Shown in pieces: positions 1 through 5,228 of a stretch of DNA of 7,308 bases. The position numbers were made by a program, and so were the translations under genes. Under the pieces are notes generated by a model. It saw only the letters and a list, made by a program, of their open reading frames with translations. It made no database searches and was not told the DNA's origin. This DNA is from Lentimicrobiaceae bacterium (lineage in GTDB: Bacteria; Bacteroidota; Bacteroidia; Bacteroidales; JAGONC01), in the NCBI GenBank assembly GCA_030621075.1, contig JAUXII010000038.1, forward strand, positions 1 to 7,308, given 5' to 3'. Within the stretch, counting starts at the first letter, position 1, and each line of letters starts with the position of its first letter.

Positions 1-471
1 TAAATCAAACTCCTCGTATTCGTTAGCATAATCAACATAAAAGCGAAGCCTCTGAAAATTAGAAATAATTACATATTTACATTCCGGCTGGTTGTTTTTG
101 TATCCAAATGCTTGTTCAGTTACACTTTTAAAATCTTTGGTTTTGGTCGATTTTAGTTCTATTACTGCCAATGCGATGGGGTTAACCCCGTTGTTGTTAA
201 TAATTGCCCCATCTGCTTTTCTTCCGTCAGCTTGATTTTTGAATTCCCTTGCCAGATTGTAATTATCATCGGGTTTCAACGTGTAACCAAAAACATCAAC
301 AAATAAATCTCTAAAAAACCCGTCCTGGTATTCTTCTTCTTTAAGTTGTTTGATTTTTTCAATCTTGGAGGGGCTGTAGTTTTCTTTGAATTTTTGATAA
401 GCCTTTTCAACTTGCTCTTTGTCAAGATTGCTAAGGTGTTTCTTTATTACCGATTTTTGAAATATTGCCAT
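1..471 (-). CDS. Type IIG (Eco57I-like) restriction-modification protein, N-terminal part; truncated by window edge
   Basis: The minus strand is open for 157 codons from an ATG at 471 to the window edge with no stop. Residues 1-60 are lysine- and glutamate-rich and helical (starting MAIFQKSVIKKHL), with the motif EEEYQDGFFRDLFVDVFGY at 45-63. Residues 85-110 carry a PD-(D/E)XK nuclease core: D87 in KADGAI, then a hydrophobic strand leading to E105-L-K107 in VIELKST. The region QAFGYKNN...YVIISNFQRLRFY follows. This order is typical of the nuclease N-terminus of single-chain type IIG enzymes of about 900-1100 residues, where an N6-adenine methylase (NPPY) and a specificity domain follow; those parts lie outside the window, so the full class is inferred. 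The start is supported by a minus-strand promoter whose -7 box ends at 500. It is divergent from the LOG operon. An N-terminal fragment of another PD-(D/E)XK methylase fusion is the alternative. Confidence 0.8.
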   Translation of the reverse strand, partial: MAIFQKSVIKKHLSNLDKEQVEKAYQKFKENYSPSKIEKIKQLKEEEYQDGFFRDLFVDVFGYTLKPDDNYNLAREFKNQADGRKADGAIINNNGVNPIALAVIELKSTKTKDFKSVTEQAFGYKNNQPECKYVIISNFQRLRFYVDYANEYEEFDL

Positions 472-499
472 TTATCAAGTCTCTTTTTCCTTTATCATT

Positions 500-531
500 C
501 AAAAATACAATTAATTCTGTGGGTTGGCAAA
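500..531 (-). promoter_or_regulatory. Bacteroidota-type promoter of the restriction-modification gene
   Basis: Read on the minus strand, TTTG (531 to 528) is followed after exactly 20 bases by TATTTTTG (507 to 500), which fits the -7 consensus TAnnTTTG perfectly. The spacer is within the 17-23 bases known for Bacteroidota vegetative promoters. It would give a leader of about 20 bases before the ATG at 471. A purine-rich AAAGGAAAAAGAG lies in that leader, rather far from the start. A second isolated -7 match (TACCTTTG, 586 to 579) has no -33 partner. Confidence 0.65.
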
Positions 532-591
532 AAATAAAAATTGTGTGTAGGTAACTAAAAATTTCAACATCTATTCCACAAAGGTATGGAA

Positions 592-603
592 TTAACCGGT
601 TAA
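592..603. repeat. 12-bp perfect palindrome TTAACCGGTTAA
   Basis: TTAACCGGTTAA is its own reverse complement. It lies between the divergent promoters of the restriction-modification gene and the LOG operon, just before the GC-rich hairpin. It could be an operator for a dimeric regulator, but a chance origin cannot be excluded and no second copy is seen in the window. Confidence 0.35.
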
Positions 604-611
604 CGATACCC

Positions 612-631
612 CCCCGGACTGAAGTCCGGGG
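612..631. repeat. GC-rich REP-like hairpin
   Basis: CCCCGGAC (612-619) and GTCCGGGG (624-631) are perfect reverse complements around the tetraloop TGAA, making an 8-bp, strongly GC-rich stem in an otherwise AT-rich intergenic region. The pattern resembles the CCCCGGACT-AAGTCCGGGG repeats scattered in many Bacteroidota genomes. No T-run follows it on either strand and no gene ends into it, so it is not an intrinsic terminator. A REP/BIME-like mobile repeat is the best reading. It overlaps the first unit of the 20-bp direct repeat. Confidence 0.65.
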
Positions 632-663
632 CTAGTCATAATAGTCCGGGGCTAGTCATAATA
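624..663. repeat. Two exact tandem copies of a 20-bp unit
   Basis: The unit beginning GTCCGGGGCTAGTC and ending ATAATA occurs at 624-643 and again at 644-663 without any difference. The first seven or eight bases of the unit form the right arm of the adjacent hairpin, so the duplication copies only half of the hairpin plus its tail. Identical copies suggest a recent slippage or template-switch event. Confidence 0.85.
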
Positions 664-677
664 GCTTCCTGTCATCC

Positions 678-726
678 CGTTTCCTGATTCCCGATTCCCG
701 TTTCCCGATTCCCGTTTCCTGATTCC
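678..726. repeat. Heptanucleotide tandem array, seven copies of YGWTTCC
   Basis: Seven contiguous heptamers run from 678 to 726: CGTTTCC, TGATTCC, CGATTCC, CGTTTCC, CGATTCC, CGTTTCC and TGATTCC. On the minus strand this reads as GGAAACG/GGAATCG units. The stretch just before it (664-677) looks like decayed copies. The array ends 15 bases before the -7 box of the LOG operon, so the expected -33 position lies inside it. Minus-strand translations through it (…GKRESGIRKR…) are artefacts of the repeat. Confidence 0.85.
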
Positions 727-749
727 TTTGTAATTTTTTCCTACTTTTG
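719..749 (+). promoter_or_regulatory. Putative promoter of the LOG-kinase-deaminase operon
   Basis: TACTTTTG at 742-749 is a perfect TAnnTTTG -7 box, about 25 bases before the ATG at 775. No TTG lies 17-23 bases upstream; the nearest match is CTG at 719-721, at a spacing of 20, formed by the junction of two heptamer units. TTTG at 727-730 is too close (11 bases). The -7 assignment is fairly secure and the -33 is weak. Confidence 0.5.
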
Positions 750-774
750 TTTCCTAAAAAAAATTGGATCAATA

Positions 775-1362
775 ATGGAAAGTATTTGTGTGTTTTGTGG
801 CTCCAGCATGGGCATAGAGAAGGTGTATCAACAAAAAGCGTTTGCACTGGGGAAATTGTTAGCAGAAAATAACATAACGCTTGTTTACGGTGGGGCCAAT
901 ATCGGCCTTATGAAAGTGCTGGCAGATACGGTGTTAACTTTTGGAGGAAGTGTTGAAGGTGTTATGCCGGGAATGCTTGTTGAAAAAGAAATCGCTCATC
1001 AAAACCTAACTAAATTGCATATCGTTGATTCAATGCATGAGCGTAAATTATTGATGGCAAGCCTTTCAAATGCGTTTATTGCCATGCCGGGTGGTTTTGG
1101 AACACTTGACGAGCTGGCAGAAGTTTTTACATGGGCCCAACTGGAGATCATTAATAAGCCCTGTGCCATCTTTAATGTGAATGGTTATTTTGATCACCTG
1201 ATCAGCTTTCTTGATCATAGTGTGAATGAACGTTTCCTGCGCCATGAACACCGTAACAACATAATTATTGACAGCGATGAGAACAGGTTGCTTGAAAAAA
1301 TCATTTCATTTAAACCAATCCCGGTAGATAGTAAATGGGTAGATGAATTAAAATTAATATAG
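775..1362 (+). CDS. LOG family protein (nucleoside 5'-monophosphate phosphoribohydrolase; TIGR00730 family)
   Basis: A 195-residue cytoplasmic Rossmann-fold protein of typical family length. It starts with the strand ESICVFCGSS (2-11), has YGGANIGLM (38-46), the MHERK segment at 87-91 with the conserved R90-K91, and the signature PGGFGTLDE at 105-113 with the catalytic glutamate E113. Plant and bacterial LOG enzymes cleave the N-glycosidic bond of cytokinin riboside or purine/pyrimidine 5'-monophosphates to free base plus ribose 5-phosphate. Older annotations call them lysine decarboxylases, which is not supported. The ATG at 775 follows a -7 box and an A-rich leader without a clear Shine-Dalgarno. 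It is first in an operon with a kinase-like gene 10 bp downstream and a dCMP deaminase, consistent with nucleotide salvage or clean-up. The physiological substrate in Bacteroidota is not established. Confidence 0.9.
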   Translation: MESICVFCGSSMGIEKVYQQKAFALGKLLAENNITLVYGGANIGLMKVLADTVLTFGGSVEGVMPGMLVEKEIAHQNLTKLHIVDSMHERKLLMASLSNAFIAMPGGFGTLDELAEVFTWAQLEIINKPCAIFNVNGYFDHLISFLDHSVNERFLRHEHRNNIIIDSDENRLLEKIISFKPIPVDSKWVDELKLI

Positions 1363-1372
1363 CACAACAATT

Positions 1373-1939
1373 ATGCTGATCATTGGCATTACCGGAACAT
1401 TGGGGGCAGGTAAAGGAACCATCGTGGATTTCCTGGTTTCTAAATTTGGGTTCTCACATTTTTCTGTTCGCGCATTTTTAAGCGAAGAAATTAATAGAAG
1501 AGGAGAGACTGTAAACCGCGATACCTTAACTTCTGTGGCCAACGAATTGAGAGCTGCTCACTCACCTGCGTATATTATTGATGAACTCTTTAAAAAAGCC
1601 CAAGAATCAGGAAGAAATTGCGTTATAGAAAGCATTCGTACCCCGGGCGAAGTACTTTCTCTTAAAGGAAAAAGTAATTTCTATCTTTTTGCTGCTGATG
1701 CTGACCCGGAAGTACGTTATGAACGCATCAAAATCAGAAACTCTGAAACAGATGATATTGACTTTGACACATTTCTTGATAATGAACTAAGAGAGATGAC
1801 CTCAACAGACCCTAACAAGCAGAACCTGAAAAAGTGCATTCAGATGGCTGATTATACTTTTTATAATAATGGCTCCAGGAGAGATCTAAATAACGAAATA
1901 AAAAAAACCATAAATCAAATTATCAAATTCAATGGGTGA
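1373..1939 (+). CDS. P-loop NTPase, nucleotide kinase-like (dephospho-CoA kinase/UPF0200-like fold)
   Basis: 188 residues. The Walker A loop is GTLGAGKGT at 8-16, directly after the first strand LIIGIT, as in small nucleotide and dephospho-CoA kinases. A possible second strand with an acidic residue is NCVIESIRTPGE (82-93). The segment RDTLTSVANELRAAH (49-63) resembles the 'N-LR' helix of archaeal UPF0200 kinases and of the kinase domain fused to some dCMP deaminases. An arginine-rich lid-like segment, VRYERIKIRNSETDD, is at 114-128. Cytoplasmic. It begins 10 bp after the LOG gene, and its last eight bases overlap the dCMP deaminase start, so the two are probably translationally coupled and act together. 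A (deoxy)nucleoside monophosphate kinase is the natural guess, but the substrate is not readable from sequence. A true CoaE is less likely given the context and divergent C-terminal half. Confidence 0.8.
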   Translation: MLIIGITGTLGAGKGTIVDFLVSKFGFSHFSVRAFLSEEINRRGETVNRDTLTSVANELRAAHSPAYIIDELFKKAQESGRNCVIESIRTPGEVLSLKGKSNFYLFAADADPEVRYERIKIRNSETDDIDFDTFLDNELREMTSTDPNKQNLKKCIQMADYTFYNNGSRRDLNNEIKKTINQIIKFNG

Positions 1940-2432
1940 GGATAAGAAAAAAAAATATGCCCGTCCTACATGGGATGAGTATTTCATGGATGTAACCAGA
2001 ACGATTGCCAAAAGGGCTACTTGCGATCGTGGCAGAAGTGGTTGTGTGATTGCCCGTGACCGTCAGTTATTGGTTACGGGATATGTTGGATCACCTGTAG
2101 GACTGCCACATTGCGACGACGTAGGCCACCTGATGAAAAAAGTGATCCATGATGACGGAACAATTAGTCAGCATTGTGTCAGGACCGTTCATGCTGAACA
2201 GAATGCCATCTGCCAGGCTGCCCGGTTGGGTATTTCATTGCAAGGGGGAACGCTCTATTGCAAGATGACACCTTGCCGTACATGTGCTATGCTCATTATT
2301 AATTGTGGAATTGAACGGGTTGTTTGCGAACACAAATATCATGCTGCACAGGAATCGGAAGAGATGTTTCAAATGGCAGGCACTCAACTTGACTATGTAA
2401 ATAACGACATTCTTGAATACCGTGACCAATAA
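1932..2432 (+). CDS. dCMP deaminase family protein (ComEB-like)
   Basis: 166 residues of the zinc-dependent cytidine/deoxycytidylate deaminase superfamily. The zinc ligands are H87 (in VHAEQNAI), C115 and C118 (in TPCRTCAM, 113-120), and the catalytic proton shuttle is E89. The substrate-binding region GYVGSPVGLPHC (50-61) corresponds to the GYNGxPxGxxHC motif of dCMP deaminases, with valine for the usual asparagine. C31, C38 and the C61/H81/C82 cluster may support a second metal site, as in some relatives. The reaction is dCMP to dUMP, feeding thymidylate synthase. The start ATG overlaps the end of the kinase-like gene by 8 bp, and the AATGGGTGAGG context suggests coupling by ribosome re-initiation. 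It ends the operon and converges on the TSUP gene 13 bp away. Full length and apparently intact. A nucleotide-depleting defence role is discussed as a finding. Confidence 0.9.
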   Translation: MGEDKKKKYARPTWDEYFMDVTRTIAKRATCDRGRSGCVIARDRQLLVTGYVGSPVGLPHCDDVGHLMKKVIHDDGTISQHCVRTVHAEQNAICQAARLGISLQGGTLYCKMTPCRTCAMLIINCGIERVVCEHKYHAAQESEEMFQMAGTQLDYVNNDILEYRDQ

Positions 2433-2459
2433 TAAGTAAAACTCTTTATCTTATTATTG
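2427..2459. terminator. AT-rich inverted repeat across convergent gene ends, possible bidirectional terminator
   Basis: CAATAATAAG (2427-2436) and CTTATTATTG (2450-2459) form a perfect 10-bp inverted repeat. Inside it AAA/TTT can add three further pairs around a small loop. The left arm contains the deaminase stop codon and the loop side contains the TSUP stop codon (2446-2448 on the minus strand). It is the only structure between the two convergent operons. The stem is weak (nearly all A-T) and no clear T-run follows on either strand, so a bidirectional terminator or transcript-end stabiliser is an inference. Confidence 0.45.
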
Positions 2460-3231
2460 ACCCAAGCGATTCTTTAATATCAATAATCTCAAAAACATGA
2501 GCTGCAGTTAAAAGGATGACAATAATTATCACCCACCGTACAAAACTTGCTCCTTTTTTAACCGCCATCCTGGAGGCAATAAGTGCCCCAAGGAAATTCC
2601 CCACAGACAATATTAAGCCATACGCAAAATTAACCTGATCGTTGAAAATAAAAATAAGTAATGTGACTGGTGTCCAGATGAGGATAATAAGCACTTTAAT
2701 GGCATTGGCTTTAACCAGATCATAGCCCGCTCCCAACACAATTCCGGCTAACAATGCATAGCCCACGCCCATGTGTAGAAAACCACCATAGATACCAATA
2801 ACAAAAAACAGGATCATTTGCCAAACACTTACTTTCTTTTCCTGTAATTCCCTTTTTCCAACCAACCAGCGTTGAGGTTTATAAAGGATAACAAACATCA
2901 TGATCAGCATAACAACAGCAATTGCTTTTTCAATAACCTCCTCGTTCAAATCAACAGCAATCCATGCTCCAATAACAGATCCGATAGCAGCAGGAATAGC
3001 AAGCCAGAATCCTTTTTTGTAATCAAGCACCTTTTGTTGTTTGAAACTTCCTACTGCTGCAATATTCTGAATAAAAATGGCAATACGGTTGGTTCCGTTA
3101 GCCACGTTAGCAGGCAATCCAAGGAACATTAATATGGAAAGTGAAATGATTGAGCCACCTCCTGCCAGTGTATTAATAAAGCCTACCAAAAGGCCGGCGA
3201 CAATCAAGACTATTACTTCGATATAAGTCAT
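2446..3231 (-). CDS. TSUP family (TauE/SafE) inner-membrane permease
   Basis: A 261-residue, very hydrophobic protein with about eight predicted membrane segments and the internal two-fold repeat of the sulfite exporter TauE/SafE family. The first half has GFINTLAGGGS (17-27) and NGTNRIAI (45-52); the second half has the matching GGFLHMGVGYA (149-159) and KANAIKVL after it. A basic loop (residues 118-133, KPQRWLVGKRELQEKK) separates the halves. Family members move small anions such as sulfite, sulfoacetate, taurine-derived products or other organosulfur compounds; the substrate here is unknown. The ATG at 3231 lies 3 bp after the antiporter stop, with no good ribosome binding site, so it is probably translationally coupled and read from the dxs promoter. 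Length is normal for the family. Confidence 0.88.
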   Translation of the reverse strand: MTYIEVIVLIVAGLLVGFINTLAGGGSIISLSILMFLGLPANVANGTNRIAIFIQNIAAVGSFKQQKVLDYKKGFWLAIPAAIGSVIGAWIAVDLNEEVIEKAIAVVMLIMMFVILYKPQRWLVGKRELQEKKVSVWQMILFFVIGIYGGFLHMGVGYALLAGIVLGAGYDLVKANAIKVLIILIWTPVTLLIFIFNDQVNFAYGLILSVGNFLGALIASRMAVKKGASFVRWVIIIVILLTAAHVFEIIDIKESLGSIIR

Positions 3232-3234
3232 TAG

Positions 3235-5220
3235 TTAATGTGGTTCAATTGAATGGTTATGTTTCAATTTTTTTCCGAACACAACTACCACCAGGTATAA
3301 TACTAACAAACCGGCAGGAAACAGTATCCAGGGAGATATTCCATACGCCGCTGGAAGTGTACCTAACAAAATAGAAACGGCGCCAACAGTTAATGCATAA
3401 GGCAATTGAGTCCTCACATGCTCAATATGATTACATGAGCAAGCCAATGAACTCAAAATAGTAGTGTCAGAAATTGGCGAACAGTGATCGCCAAGTACCG
3501 ACCCTGCTAAAACACTTGAAACAACTATATAGAATATTCTCATCGATTCATCATACTCAAGTCCAAATTGTTGAGTTAACAGCCAACAAGAAGGAAGAAC
3601 CAGCGGATATAAAATAGCCATGGTCCCCCAGGATGACCCTGTAGAAAAAGCAACAAAAGCAGCCAGAATAAAAGTTATCGAAGGAATAAGGAATGGGGAC
3701 ATCCTGAAGTCAACTAAAATTTTTGAAATAAACTCTGCAGTATGTAAATGTTGCGTTATTAAGGCGATTGACCATGCCAACACAAGGATCAGAATCGCTG
3801 TAAGCATCGTTTTAAAACCCTTAACCAGGCTATCAATGCTATCCTTTAAAGTAAGTACCCGTTGCGATATAGTCAAAACAAGGGCAACAAGGGTTCCAGC
3901 CAGTGACGACCAGAGCAGGGCCTTATACGAATCAGCATTCCCAATAATCTGAGAAATATTCTTCATAAAACCAATATCGGTTTCCCAACCTACCTCTTGC
4001 AACCCGGTGCTGATTAGCCCAATAATTGTTCCGGAAACTACAACTAAAACAGGAATTACAGCATTAAACCACCGTGCTTTAATATCTTCAGATATTTCCA
4101 TTTCACCCAGATTGTCAGAAAAAGAATGGGTGTCATTTTGTATTTGTCCCGACTCTCCTTTTCTGGCTTTTGCTTCAGCTGACGCCATCGGTCCAAAATC
4201 CCTTTTCAAATAAACCAGGATCAAAATAAATAACAAAGCAAGTATCGGATAAAACGCATACCCTAACGAGTGGATAAAAACACTGTATGCACTTTCCGTT
4301 AACCCCAGGGTATTGATCCCATCCTGGATATAACTTAATTCAGCACCTATCCATGTAGTTACAAACGCAATAGCAGCAATGGGTGCAGCAGTTGAGTCGA
4401 CAATATAACTCAGTTTCTCTCTTGATATCTTCAGTTTATCAGTAACCGGGCGCATAGTATTACCAACAACAAGGGTATTAGCATAATCGTCAAAAAAAAT
4501 AAATATCCCGAGTAACCAGGTGATAAATTGCCCGGAACGGGGACTTTTAGCATACCTCGATAATATATTGACAACTCCTTTCATTCCTCCGTTTCGAGTG
4601 ATTAGACTAACCATAGCTCCAATCATCATAGAAAAAATAATAATGGATAGATGTCCGGTGTCCATCAACGACTGAAGAATATACGTATCAACAATGGTAA
4701 GTATGCCTTTTCCTAAAGCAATAAAAACAGAATTCCCCTGGTAAAACGAGATGACCGATGTTCCAACCAACAGCCCTAAAAAAAGAGCTGTGAATACTTC
4801 TTTAAAGATCAAGGCAATCAAGATGGCAATCAATGGAGGAAGAACTGACATCCAGAGAGGTATGGGGTTAACTTCTTTTTCAAATAAAAAATCACCGGCA
4901 ACAATGCTAATTTCCTGCCTGGATGAAAAAGTATACGAAAAAGATGCACGACCATTTTTCAACATACAGGTTTTTACCTCCCCGTTAACCAAAAAACCGA
5001 GTTCAACGACCTCCTTACCAGCTAACATTTCACTGTCCGTCAGTTCAAAGGAAATGGTCACCGGAATATTCTGAACAATAATAGCAGGTAAAGTGACTCT
5101 ACTATTCTCATTATTCAAATTGAATTCATCTGCCCTATGCAATGAGGAGGTCTGGGACCATGTAATAAAAGGAAAGAAAAGAAGGGATATAAAAAATAAT
5201 ATGGTAACGTTTTTCTGCAC
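3235..5220 (-). CDS. NhaC-family Na+/H+ antiporter with signal peptide and N-terminal extracytoplasmic domain
   Basis: 661 residues, starting from GTG (5220-5218); no ATG lies nearby and the signal peptide begins right at this GTG. Residues 1-22 look like a signal peptide (KN, then a hydrophobic run to TWS). Residues 24-118 are a soluble, strand-rich domain, predicted periplasmic (PVTISFELTDSEM…VVELGFLVNGEV…). The polytopic transporter follows from about 119, with hallmark NhaC motifs: FFDDYANTLVVGNTMRPVTD (242-261), VDSTAAPIAA (274-283), FSTGSSWGTM (525-534) and GDHCSPISDTT (577-587). A charged cytoplasmic loop sits near 339-383. NhaC proteins usually have about 450-500 residues, so the excess is mainly the N-terminal domain. 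Sodium/proton exchange is the family role, but some relatives exchange organic acids or amino acids. It starts 8 bp after dxs and ends 3 bp before the TSUP gene. Confidence 0.9.
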   Translation of the reverse strand: MQKNVTILFFISLLFFPFITWSQTSSLHRADEFNLNNENSRVTLPAIIVQNIPVTISFELTDSEMLAGKEVVELGFLVNGEVKTCMLKNGRASFSYTFSSRQEISIVAGDFLFEKEVNPIPLWMSVLPPLIAILIALIFKEVFTALFLGLLVGTSVISFYQGNSVFIALGKGILTIVDTYILQSLMDTGHLSIIIFSMMIGAMVSLITRNGGMKGVVNILSRYAKSPRSGQFITWLLGIFIFFDDYANTLVVGNTMRPVTDKLKISREKLSYIVDSTAAPIAAIAFVTTWIGAELSYIQDGINTLGLTESAYSVFIHSLGYAFYPILALLFILILVYLKRDFGPMASAEAKARKGESGQIQNDTHSFSDNLGEMEISEDIKARWFNAVIPVLVVVSGTIIGLISTGLQEVGWETDIGFMKNISQIIGNADSYKALLWSSLAGTLVALVLTISQRVLTLKDSIDSLVKGFKTMLTAILILVLAWSIALITQHLHTAEFISKILVDFRMSPFLIPSITFILAAFVAFSTGSSWGTMAILYPLVLPSCWLLTQQFGLEYDESMRIFYIVVSSVLAGSVLGDHCSPISDTTILSSLACSCNHIEHVRTQLPYALTVGAVSILLGTLPAAYGISPWILFPAGLLVLYLVVVVFGKKLKHNHSIEPH

Positions 5221-5228
5221 GCTTTTTC

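Noticed and set aside
346..537. Plus-strand 63-residue hydrophobic ORF
   Set aside because: It is antisense to the restriction-modification gene and its promoter; phenylalanine-rich content reflects the complementary lysine/glutamate codons.
612..631. Intrinsic terminator
   Set aside because: The hairpin is GC-rich but no gene ends into it and no T-run follows on either strand.
678..726. CRISPR-like array
   Set aside because: Units are 7 bp and contiguous, with no spacers; this is a simple tandem repeat.
656..847. Minus-strand ORF of 63 residues with a GKRESGIRKRD-like sequence
   Set aside because: It runs through the heptamer array and the beginning of the LOG gene; its composition is a product of the repeat.
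775..1362. Lysine decarboxylase annotation for the LOG gene
   Set aside because: The PGGxGTxxE signature and size belong to LOG phosphoribohydrolases; there is no PLP-binding site.
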